In this document: piece by piece, positions 1 through 5,663 of the stretch
Numbering within the stretch: position 1 is the stretch's first letter
Layout of the letters: each line of letters starts with the position of its first letter
Assembly (NCBI GenBank): GCA_021814085.1
Contig: JAKAJA010000010.1
Span: forward strand, 1-15,957
Origin: Acidobacteriota bacterium
GTDB lineage: Bacteria; Acidobacteriota; UBA4820; DSQY01
DNA length: 15,957 bases
Direction of reading: 5' to 3'
Position numbers and translations under genes: made by a program
The notes under the pieces: model-generated
The model's input: the letters and a program-made list of their open reading frames with translations, nothing else
What the model was told of the DNA's origin: nothing
Database searches by the model: none

Positions 1-591
1 CCAGCGGGCGATGTCCCTGTCCAGAGCCGCGGTGAAGGCGGTGGCGTTGGCAAGGAAGTAGGCACGCTTTTCAGGCCGGAGATCTCCCAGCCCCTCGGCC
101 ACATTCCGGGCGATGATGGGCCCGTTCTCGGGGTTGAGCCAGAAGAACGGGTTGCCCTCCATGAGGGACGGGTCCACGTACCCTTCGCATACCGAAGTGG
201 GGACGTTGACGCGCGTCGCCCCCGGCGAGACGTCGATCCATTTGCATGGCATCCCTTTGGCCTCTTCCTTGGACGGTGTCCCGTTCGAGGAGGCCTTGAT
301 GGCCGCGGACTCGTTGAAGTACCCCGTCCAGATCACCACATCCGCCTTCGCGAGGCGCGCCTTGGCGGGGGCCTCCACCATGAGGTCCTTCCTCAAGATG
401 CACCCCTTGAAGAGGCTGAACGTATCCACCTGGTTGCCGCCGACCGCCTTGACGATGGGCTCCAGGTCCGTCTCCGCGACGGCCACCGACAGGCGCCCGT
501 GCTCGGCACCCCATGAGCCGGCCGAGATGCTCCATGCAGCGGCGAGAAAAAACGCCAGGCGGACCCATCGCATCGGAATGAAGCTGCTCAT
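1..591 (-). CDS. Metal-type ABC transporter substrate-binding protein (ZnuA/TroA family), 3' end beyond window
   Basis: The frame is open from an ATG at 591 to the window edge: 197 residues of a family usually about 300 long, so the C-terminal lobe is missing. The start is supported by GGGAGGTG a few bases upstream. Residues 1-29 form a signal peptide, so the protein should be periplasmic. The pattern is that of the family (PF01297): an early beta strand (LSVAVAETDLEPIVKAVGG), then AKADVVIWTGYFNE, then GNPFFWLNPENG at about 146-157, followed by a helix. Members deliver Zn, Mn or Fe to an ABC permease. The first two metal histidines expected in the family are not visible: the loop near 62-68 reads KGCILRK, and the usual NPH-x-W reads NPFFW. 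Cysteines at 64, 116 and 135 are the obvious alternatives. It follows a NifX-family gene by 30 bases and is probably co-transcribed with it. The fold assignment is fairly secure; the ligand is unknown. Confidence 0.8.
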   Translation of the reverse strand, partial: MSSFIPMRWVRLAFFLAAAWSISAGSWGAEHGRLSVAVAETDLEPIVKAVGGNQVDTFSLFKGCILRKDLMVEAPAKARLAKADVVIWTGYFNESAAIKASSNGTPSKEEAKGMPCKWIDVSPGATRVNVPTSVCEGYVDPSLMEGNPFFWLNPENGPIIARNVAEGLGDLRPEKRAYFLANATAFTAALDRDIARW

Positions 592-621
592 TGTGCACCT
601 CCCAACATGAGGACGATAAGA

Positions 622-963
622 TTAAAGGCGGTTCGCTCCGGGCATCTGATAGCGGACCTCATCCAGTGCCCCGCAGGCGAGTGCCGCCACCACTTCGACG
701 ACTTTTCCAGAAAGGCCCGACCGGATGCCGATCCCTCGGGCCATCAGTTCTTCTTCCAGGGGACGCCCTATGGCGCCGCACAGCAGGAGCTCCGCGCCCA
801 TTTCCTGCAGCTTGGAAGCCTTTTCGCCTGCTCCGAGGGGGGCGCACCGTCGCCGGGCGATCAGGGTGCACCCGCGCTCATCGATCCGCCACAGCGTGAG
901 CCGCTGGCAGAAGTCAAAGGCCGGGGCGACGCGATCTTGAAAAGCAGGCACGGCCACGAGCAT
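622..963 (-). CDS. Dinitrogenase iron-molybdenum cofactor (NifX/NifB-C/orange protein) family protein
   Basis: This is a complete 113-residue protein, the usual size of the single-domain family PF02579. The N-terminus LVAVPAFQDRVAPAFDFCQR is the family signature (AVP.f...V...FD.a). LLLCGAIGRPLEEEL and GIGIRSGLSGKVVEVV match the central Rossmann-like core, and the protein ends in the typical MPG. Members bind metal clusters: NifX and NafY carry FeMo-co precursors, and the Desulfovibrio orange protein carries a Mo-Cu-S cluster. Other nif genes are absent here, so nitrogen fixation is not implied. The ATG at 963 has GGAGGG 4 bases upstream. A near-consensus sigma-54 promoter lies 24 bases before the start codon, and a PAS-type sigma-54 activator is encoded upstream on the same strand. 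It is probably cytoplasmic, since no signal peptide is visible. The family is confident; the bound cluster is unknown. Confidence 0.88.
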   Translation of the reverse strand: MLVAVPAFQDRVAPAFDFCQRLTLWRIDERGCTLIARRRCAPLGAGEKASKLQEMGAELLLCGAIGRPLEEELMARGIGIRSGLSGKVVEVVAALACGALDEVRYQMPGANRL

Positions 964-986
964 AAGGCCCTCCAGGCCGAAGAGAG

Positions 987-1002
987 AGCAATCGCCGTGC
1001 CG
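987..1002 (-). promoter_or_regulatory. Sigma-54 (-24/-12) promoter of the NifX-family/binding-protein operon
   Basis: On the minus strand the sequence reads CGGCACG-GCGA-TTGCT. This matches the consensus TGGCACG-N4-TTGCW at every fixed position but the first, with the required 10 bases between GG and GC. The predicted transcription start is near 976, leaving a leader of about 13 bases that still contains the GGAGGG ribosome site. A sigma-54 activator gene lies directly upstream. Confidence 0.75.
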
Positions 1003-1076
1003 TCTTGGGATGTGCCTTAATTATTACAGTGTTACAAGGGGTGCGGACCACGCTGTGGGGGAAAAACGGTGCGATA

Positions 1077-1105
1077 TGCACCTATCAATGAATCAGATAG
1101 GTGCA
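1077..1105. promoter_or_regulatory. Inverted repeat, probable enhancer (UAS) for the sigma-54 activator
   Basis: TGCACCTATC and GATAGGTGCA are perfect 10-bp inverted arms around the 9-base spacer AATGAATCA. The centre at 1091 is about 115 bp upstream of the predicted sigma-54 start site, the usual distance for an enhancer-binding protein site. A further TGCAATATC at 1109-1117 partly mirrors GATATGCA at 1073-1080, suggesting a longer or double site. It could instead form a hairpin after the activator gene, but no T-tract follows directly. Confidence 0.6.
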
Positions 1106-1143
1106 CAATGCAATATCTTGCCAGCTGTTCTTTCGCCGCGGGG

Positions 1144-2502
1144 CTACCCTTTGCCGCGCCTGAGTTTTCGCCAAAGGGTCGTTTTGTCGATGCCGAGCTC
1201 TCGTGCCGCGGCGGTGCGGTTGCCGCCATGGCGCTCCAGTGCAGCCGCGATGATGGCCATCTCCACCTGGCGCAAGCTGCTTCCGGACGCGTGACGGCTC
1301 GCGGAGGTTTCGTCCTCCAGCAGCGCCTTGGGCAGGTAGCCCGGCAGGATGAGACTCTGGCGGCAGAGGACGAACCCGTGCTCCACGGCGTTCTCGAGTT
1401 CCCGGATGTTGCCGGGCCAGTCGTAGCGCATGAGCCGCTCCATGGCCTCTGGCGCAAATCCCTGGACGCCTCGGCCATGCAGGTGATTGAGTTTTTCGAG
1501 GAAACGGCGGGCTAGGGATGGGATGTCCTCACGCCTCTCCCGAAGGGGAGGGATTGCAATCTGCATCACGTTGAGACGGTAGTAGAGGTCCTCCCGGAAC
1601 CGTCCCGCCGCCACCTCGGCCCGGAGGTCCTTGTGGGTCGCCGCGACGAACCGGACGTTGGCTTTCACCGGCGAACTTGAGCCCAACGGTTCGTAGGTCC
1701 GCTCCTGAAGGACTCTCAACAGCCTGACCTGAAGGGCGGGGGAGATGTCCCCGATCTCGTCCAGGAACAGGGTGCCGCCTTCGGCCGCGGCGATCCGGCC
1801 CCTGCGATCCTTCTTCGCGTCCGTGAAGGCCCCCGCCTTGTGCCCGAAAAGCTCGGATTCGAGCAGCGTGTCGGGCAGGGATCCGCAGTTCAGGGTGACC
1901 ATCGGCTTTCGGGCCCTCCGGCTCAGGTGGTGGAGGGCCCGGGCCATCAGCTCCTTACCGGTGCCGCTCTCGCCGAGCAGGAGGACGGTGCTCTCGCTTT
2001 CGGCCACGAGGGGCAGGAGCTTGAATATTTCCTGCATGCGGTGGTTCGAGGACGTCATGTCGTGGAAGGTCACGCGCCCCTCCACGGCCTTGCGCAGCTC
2101 CTCGACCAGGGAGAGGTCCCTGAAGGTCTCCACCCCGCCCACAACCTCCCCTTCGGCGTTGCGCAGGAGGGCGGTGCTCACGCTGATGGGGATGCGGCGC
2201 CCCGAGGCGGTCAGGATGTTCACGGGTTTGTTGACGATGGGTTTACCGCTCGCCAGGGTCTGCTTCAGGGCGCACTCGCCCTCGCAGATATCCGCACGGA
2301 AGACCTCACAGCATGGGCGGGACAGCGCCGCATCGGGCGAGACGCCGGTGATCTCCGCGGCCGCACGGTTGAAGGAGGTCACGGTAAATTCACCGTCCAC
2401 CGTAAAAACGCCATCGTTGATCGAATCGAGGATGGCGCGAAGATCGGAGGGGCCGCTCGGCGATTCGGCTCGTGTCTTGTCCCTCCCGGTCGAGGTTTCC
2501 AT
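1144..2502 (-). CDS. Sigma-54-dependent transcriptional activator, PAS-AAA+-Fis
   Basis: This 452-residue one-component enhancer-binding protein starts at the ATG at 2502 because GGGAGG lies 4 bases upstream; a longer ORF begins at 2550 without a ribosome site. A PAS sensor (about 20-130) contains a cysteine group (C64, C65, C73, C77; PCCEVF...CEGEC) followed by the PAS end GGVETFRDLS. The AAA+ domain has Walker A GESGTGKE (177-184), a sigma-54-contact loop GAFTDA (224-229), Walker B LFLDEIGD (245-252), FREDLYYRLN (302-311) and WPGNIREL (362-369). A Fis-type helix-turn-helix occupies about 407-449 (GGNRTAAARELGIDKTTLWRKL). There is no receiver domain, so the signal should be sensed directly by PAS; the cysteines suggest a metal, Fe-S or redox input (inference). 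The contact loop differs from the usual GAFTGA by G to D. Likely target: the sigma-54 promoter immediately downstream. Confidence 0.92.
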   Translation of the reverse strand: METSTGRDKTRAESPSGPSDLRAILDSINDGVFTVDGEFTVTSFNRAAAEITGVSPDAALSRPCCEVFRADICEGECALKQTLASGKPIVNKPVNILTASGRRIPISVSTALLRNAEGEVVGGVETFRDLSLVEELRKAVEGRVTFHDMTSSNHRMQEIFKLLPLVAESESTVLLLGESGTGKELMARALHHLSRRARKPMVTLNCGSLPDTLLESELFGHKAGAFTDAKKDRRGRIAAAEGGTLFLDEIGDISPALQVRLLRVLQERTYEPLGSSSPVKANVRFVAATHKDLRAEVAAGRFREDLYYRLNVMQIAIPPLRERREDIPSLARRFLEKLNHLHGRGVQGFAPEAMERLMRYDWPGNIRELENAVEHGFVLCRQSLILPGYLPKALLEDETSASRHASGSSLRQVEMAIIAAALERHGGNRTAAARELGIDKTTLWRKLRRGKG

Positions 2503-2513
2503 GATGCCTCCCA

Positions 2514-2526
2514 TTGCATTATGCAA
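2514..2526. promoter_or_regulatory. Perfect 13-bp palindrome before the sigma-54 activator gene, possible operator
   Basis: TTGCATTATGCAA has 6-bp arms around a single base and lies 11 bases upstream of the activator ATG, next to its ribosome site. A related sequence, TGCACAATGCAA, occurs at 1102-1113 beside the enhancer dyad; the two share TGCA-N3-TGCAA and 10 of 12 positions. A shared binding site, with autoregulation of the activator, is possible but unproven. Confidence 0.35.
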
Positions 2527-2682
2527 CCAAATGGCCACCCCATCCAGCACGGCCCGAAGGATGACCCGTGGGATACCCAGTGGGACATGTTCATGTGCCT
2601 ATTGGGCGCCATCTCGTCCCTGCTCTTCCTCGGCCGGTGGCACGACCGGCAGATCAGGACCCTCAAGGCCGCTCTCCGGTGA
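2521..2682 (+). pseudogene. C-terminal remnant of a YjdF-type (DUF2238) membrane protein
   Basis: About 50 plus-strand codons ending in TGA encode DDPWDTQWDMFMCLLGAISS and then a hydrophobic stretch and GRWHDRQIRTL. This is the conserved tail of YjdF/DUF2238 inner-membrane proteins, which usually carry several membrane helices and about 200 residues. Upstream, the frame is only the antisense of the sigma-54 activator and shows no YjdF sequence. There is no ribosome site before the ATG at 2521. I read it as the 3' end of a gene whose front was lost when this region was rearranged. A functional miniprotein is unlikely. The activator's own promoter must lie within or beyond this remnant. Confidence 0.6.
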
Positions 2683-2723
2683 GGGTCTCTCTCGGAAGGC
2701 GGTGGTTTGATGACCCTGAAACG

Positions 2724-2750
2724 AAGGGCCGCCCGTGTGGGGCGGCCCTT
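2724..2750. terminator. Strong GC hairpin, terminator-like, 3' of the YjdF remnant
   Basis: AAGGGCCGCCC and GGGCGGCCCTT form a perfect 11-bp stem around a 5-base loop. No clear T-tract follows on either strand, so efficiency is uncertain. Its position just after the YjdF stop codon suggests it was that gene's terminator, and it may now insulate the flanking minus-strand genes. Confidence 0.5.
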
Positions 2751-2810
2751 GTTGGCGAGACCGGTTGGCCATTTTCTGGCCCAGCTCTGCTGAATCGCGC
2801 GCAGACGGGC

Positions 2811-2875
2811 CTAGCAGGTGCCGAGAAATTCCCGTAGGTCGCGCGGCCCATGCGAGTGTCTCAGCCGCCTGCTAG
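2811..2875. repeat. REP-like imperfect palindrome overlapping the lipoprotein stop codon
   Basis: The outer arms CTAGCAGG (2811-2818) and CCTGCTAG (2868-2875) are perfect inverted copies. Inside them, after one or two unpaired bases, GCTGAGA and TCTCGGC pair further in the minus-strand transcript, giving a stem of about 15 bp around a GC-rich loop. The distal arm contains the TAG stop of the minus-strand lipoprotein gene. Size, end position and the CTAGCAGG...CCTGCTAG ends resemble dispersed REP-type elements found after genes in GC-rich environmental genomes. Whether it is repeated in this genome cannot be seen here. It may protect or terminate the lipoprotein mRNA. Confidence 0.45.
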
Positions 2876-4029
2876 TCGACGAGAATCATGATCGAGCGGC
2901 TGGCGCGAAATTTGTCCTTCGCGAGGAGCTTCAATGTGGCCTCCTGGCCGTCGGGGGAGATCTGCACGGCGTAGTCCTGGCCGGCCTTGAAGACCGAGGC
3001 GGGTGCGACCCGCACCTTGCGGATTTTGGGCAGGCCTTCAATCCCGGCGCTGATGGTGATGGCGTCGGCCGAGCGCAGGTCCAGGTGCTGCGGGAACTGG
3101 TCCTCACCGTACTTGACCAGGGAGGGCTTCTGCAGCCACGAGGCGCGGATGGCCCCTTCCTGAACGAGGTTCTTTCGGGCGCCTACGCGATAGAAGACGG
3201 CGTTGTTCCTCGACTCCAGGTCATCCCGCTGGCCCTGCAGGTCCACCACCTTGAGGGTGAGATCCTGCCGTTCCGCCTGCAAAAGACCCACCTGCTGCGT
3301 GAGGTCATCCTTCTTGGCGTTCAGGTCCGCCACCTGCTGCGTGAGGGTGTCCCTCTCCTTGGCCAGGGTATCCCGCTGGGCGATGGCCGTATTCTTGGCG
3401 TTCACGAGGGCCTGCCTGTTGTGTTGGATCACGCCGTAGGGGCTCACCTTCGCATCGCCCTGCGTCACGAAGGTGCCATACACACCGTTGCTGTAGAAGT
3501 TCCAGACCTTGAACCCGGGGACGAGTTCGTCCATGAGGTTCACCTGCTGGACGAGTTTCTTGGCCGTTCCCTCATCCAGGCCCTTCTCCTTGGTCAGGTA
3601 GGCCATGGCGATGTCTGCATGCCGTTCGCCCTTGGTGACGTCTACGGGCGAAGGGAGGGTCTTCTCGAGGTCCTGGACCTTGACCCTCAGGTCCTCCATG
3701 GCCTTCTGCTTGGCCAGTATGTCCGAGATAAGGTCCTTGTAGCCGATGCCCTCCTCGTTCTTAAGCTTGGCCTCAAGTACGTGCTGTTGGTCGGGGGTCA
3801 ACCCCTGCGCCACGAGGCTTCCCACGTCCTGGCCGCCCTGCTGCACGTACTGCTTGACCAGGGCATCCATCTCCTGCTGGTTGGAGTCGATTTTCTTTTC
3901 CAGCTTGGCGATTTGCTGGGCCGTCTCCATTTGAGAGGACACGCCGCTTGACTTGCCTTGGCCCAAGGCGCAGGCCACGAGGATCCCCGCCATCACCATG
4001 GCCACCAGAATCTTCAGTTCCCTTCTCAT
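2872..4029 (-). CDS. Coiled-coil envelope lipoprotein, function unknown
   Basis: This 385-residue protein starts at the ATG at 4029, preceded by AAAGGAGA. It begins with a lipoprotein signal peptide (MRRELKILVAMVMAGILVAC, lipid-attached Cys 20). A helical stretch at about 33-60 and a heptad-rich segment at about 205-275 (TQQVADLNAKKDDLTQQV and similar) predict coiled coils. Between them, LVPGFKVWNFYSNGVYGTFV at about 169-188 looks like a small folded domain, faintly LysM-like. The C-terminal part (about 277-385, AVFYRVGARKNLVQEG onward) resembles a domain in long-coiled-coil surface proteins of other Gram-negatives; that comparison is from memory and tentative. It probably sits on the periplasmic face of a membrane as a structural or peptidoglycan-linking protein. 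It is divergent from a two-component operon and has a strong sigma-54 promoter. I do not recognise a specific family. Confidence 0.88.
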   Translation of the reverse strand: MRRELKILVAMVMAGILVACALGQGKSSGVSSQMETAQQIAKLEKKIDSNQQEMDALVKQYVQQGGQDVGSLVAQGLTPDQQHVLEAKLKNEEGIGYKDLISDILAKQKAMEDLRVKVQDLEKTLPSPVDVTKGERHADIAMAYLTKEKGLDEGTAKKLVQQVNLMDELVPGFKVWNFYSNGVYGTFVTQGDAKVSPYGVIQHNRQALVNAKNTAIAQRDTLAKERDTLTQQVADLNAKKDDLTQQVGLLQAERQDLTLKVVDLQGQRDDLESRNNAVFYRVGARKNLVQEGAIRASWLQKPSLVKYGEDQFPQHLDLRSADAITISAGIEGLPKIRKVRVAPASVFKAGQDYAVQISPDGQEATLKLLAKDKFRASRSIMILVD

Positions 4030-4095
4030 GTTGTGTCTCCTTTCTTTTCCGTTCCTGTTGTCGTGCGCCATCGGCGCGCCAGCTGCCTCTTGCGG

Positions 4096-4111
4096 CGCAA
4101 GCCCCATGCCA
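4096..4111 (-). promoter_or_regulatory. Sigma-54 (-24/-12) promoter of the coiled-coil lipoprotein gene
   Basis: The minus strand reads TGGCATG-GGGC-TTGCG, with exact GG-N10-GC spacing and only two deviations from TGGCACG-N4-TTGCW. The predicted start is near 4085, giving a leader of about 56 bases to the ATG at 4029. An NtrC-type regulator is encoded divergently next door. Confidence 0.72.
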
Positions 4112-4175
4112 TTTCGGCGTGTTGTGCCATCGCCATGTTTCTCAGTGGATTAGGATGGCGGCGCCCAGAAAATGC

Positions 4176-4204
4176 TTGACGTTGCGCCTCGAAACGGGGA
4201 ATAT
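4176..4204 (+). promoter_or_regulatory. Possible sigma-70-type promoter of the response-regulator operon
   Basis: TTGACG (4176-4181) is followed after 17 bases by GAATAT (4199-4204). The -35 is good and the -10 is poor. The palindrome at 4197-4209 overlaps the -10, so a protein bound there could block this promoter while activating the divergent sigma-54 promoter. Confidence 0.35.
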
Positions 4205-4244
4205 TTCCCTGTAGTTCAGGGGTTGGGGAGGGTGAACATACCCT
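4197..4244. promoter_or_regulatory. Two dyads in the divergent intergenic region, candidate enhancer sites
   Basis: GGGAATATTTCCC (4197-4209) has 5-bp arms, and AGGGT-GAACAT-ACCCT (4229-4244) has 5-bp arms around 6 bases. Their centres lie about 118 and 151 bp upstream of the predicted sigma-54 start of the lipoprotein gene, within normal enhancer range. The adjacent NtrC-type regulator is the natural candidate to bind. Confidence 0.4.
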
Positions 4245-4268
4245 GCCGTTGGGCTGTCCAGGCCCGAC

Positions 4269-5663
4269 ATGATCGGAGGCGGACCGTTGGACGCCAAAGG
4301 AGCACATGAACGGCGACTCGTGATGGTCGTGGAGGACGATCCCGCCATGCGGGAAGTCCTCAGGATTCGCCTGGGCCAGTGGGGGTTCAACACCTGTTCG
4401 GCGGCCTCCGCGGCGGAGGCTCCCCCGGTCTGCGAGGGGCAGAATCCGGATGTGGTCATCTGCGACGTGGCCCTGACCGACGGCTCCGGCCTGGACCTCC
4501 TTCCCGATCTTCGGGGCACGCCGCCCCACCGCCCCGTGGTCATGATCACGGCCCACGGGACCATTGATACGGCGGTGGAGGCGCTCAAGCGCGGGGCCGT
4601 GGATTTCCTCACCAAGCCCCTCGATCACCGGAAACTCAAGGCCGTGCTGGACGAAGCGATGGCGGAGGCGGACCAGCGGGGATCCCTCCGGCAGCTGGAG
4701 GCCAAGCTGGCGGGTGGCCACGGGCTCGGGCCCCTGGTGGGCGGCAGCCCGGCCATGCGCGAGCTCTTTCGGACCATCGAGATCCTCGCGGGAAGCGACG
4801 CGTCCGCCCTCATCACTGGCGAGAGCGGGACGGGCAAGGAATTGGTGGCGCGCGCCATCCACGACATGAGCGGCCGGGCCTCGCGAGCCTACGTGGTCGT
4901 GAACGCCGCCGCCATCCCCGAGGGCCTCATGGAAAGCGAACTCTTCGGCCATGAGAAGGGGGCCTTCACGGGCGCCGTGTCCGCGCACGAGGGGTGCTTC
5001 GAACTGGCCGACCGGGGAACCCTCTTTCTCGACGAGATCGCCGAGATGCCCCTCGCCCTGCAGCCCAAGTTCCTGCGGACGCTGGAAAACGGTAAGGTTC
5101 GGCGGCTCGGGGGTAACCACGAGGTGACCTTCGACGTCCGCGTCCTTGCGGCCACCAACCGCGCGCCGGAAGACGCGGTCCGGGATGGCATCCTCCGTGC
5201 CGACCTCTACTACCGGCTCAACGTCTTCACGGTCGTGCTCCCCCCCTTGAGGGAGCGGGAGGAAGACATCCCGCTCCTATCCCAGCATTTCATCGTCCAG
5301 TTCAACAGAAAGCACGGCGCCTCGGTAGAAGGCGTACGCCAGGATACCCTCCGGCTCCTCATGGCCTACCCGTGGCCGGGGAACGTGAGGGAGCTTCGCA
5401 ACGTCCTGGAGCGCGCCGTCATCCTGGCCAAGGACGGATGGGTCGAGACGGTTCACCTCCCGCCCTACGTCCGGAGCGGGGCCGGCCAGGTTGGTCAACG
5501 CCTCACGGCGGGGCTTACCATGGCGGAGGCGGAGAAACTCCTCCTCCTCGACACCCTTCGGGCAAGCGGCAACAACAAGGCGGAGGCTGCCAGGAGGCTG
5601 GGCGTGGACGTGAAGACCATACGCAACAAGCTCAAGACCTACGGAATGGACGGCGCGGGATGA
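4269..5663 (+). CDS. NtrC-family response regulator, receiver-AAA+-Fis (GlrR/QseF-like)
   Basis: The receiver domain has the acidic pair in VVEDD (E22, D23, D24), phospho-acceptor D66 in VVICDVAL and K116 in FLTKP. The AAA+ domain carries GESGTGK (184-190), a normal GAFTGA loop (231-236), LFLDEIAEM (252-260) and PWPGNVREL (368-376). A Fis-type helix-turn-helix ends the protein (about 434-456, NNKAEAARRLGVDVKTIRNKL). Length 464 is typical. The start is uncertain: the ATG at 4269 lacks a ribosome site, and a TTG at 4287 has GGAGG before it. A strong AAAGGAG precedes an ATG at 4306 that is out of frame by one base and runs into TGATG at 4321-4325, where the family homology begins. The histidine kinase gene overlaps its stop by ATGA, so the two are partners. 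It should activate sigma-54 promoters, with the divergent lipoprotein promoter the nearest candidate. Confidence 0.93.
   Translation: MIGGGPLDAKGAHERRLVMVVEDDPAMREVLRIRLGQWGFNTCSAASAAEAPPVCEGQNPDVVICDVALTDGSGLDLLPDLRGTPPHRPVVMITAHGTIDTAVEALKRGAVDFLTKPLDHRKLKAVLDEAMAEADQRGSLRQLEAKLAGGHGLGPLVGGSPAMRELFRTIEILAGSDASALITGESGTGKELVARAIHDMSGRASRAYVVVNAAAIPEGLMESELFGHEKGAFTGAVSAHEGCFELADRGTLFLDEIAEMPLALQPKFLRTLENGKVRRLGGNHEVTFDVRVLAATNRAPEDAVRDGILRADLYYRLNVFTVVLPPLREREEDIPLLSQHFIVQFNRKHGASVEGVRQDTLRLLMAYPWPGNVRELRNVLERAVILAKDGWVETVHLPPYVRSGAGQVGQRLTAGLTMAEAEKLLLLDTLRASGNNKAEAARRLGVDVKTIRNKLKTYGMDGAG

Noticed and set aside
71..610. Open frames of about 165-175 codons on both strands in other frames than the binding protein
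   Set aside because: Their translations are low-complexity and match no family. The frame running from 591 to the window edge gives a signal peptide, a ribosome site and a clear PF01297 pattern.
1..1020. Nitrogen fixation locus suggested by the NifX-family and Nfu genes
   Set aside because: No nitrogenase or cofactor-assembly genes are present; PF02579 and Nfu proteins are widespread in non-fixing anaerobes.
1110..1124. Second sigma-54-like sequence on the minus strand, TGGCAAGATATTGCA
   Set aside because: The half-sites look good, but the GG-to-GC gap is 9 rather than 10 bases, a spacing known to abolish sigma-54 promoters. The 987-1002 site has the right spacing.
4026..5120. Long minus-strand open frame (364 codons) opposite the response regulator
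   Set aside because: It is antisense to a regulator with every expected motif; its Gly-, His- and Arg-rich translation has no family features. Such frames are common in GC-rich genes.
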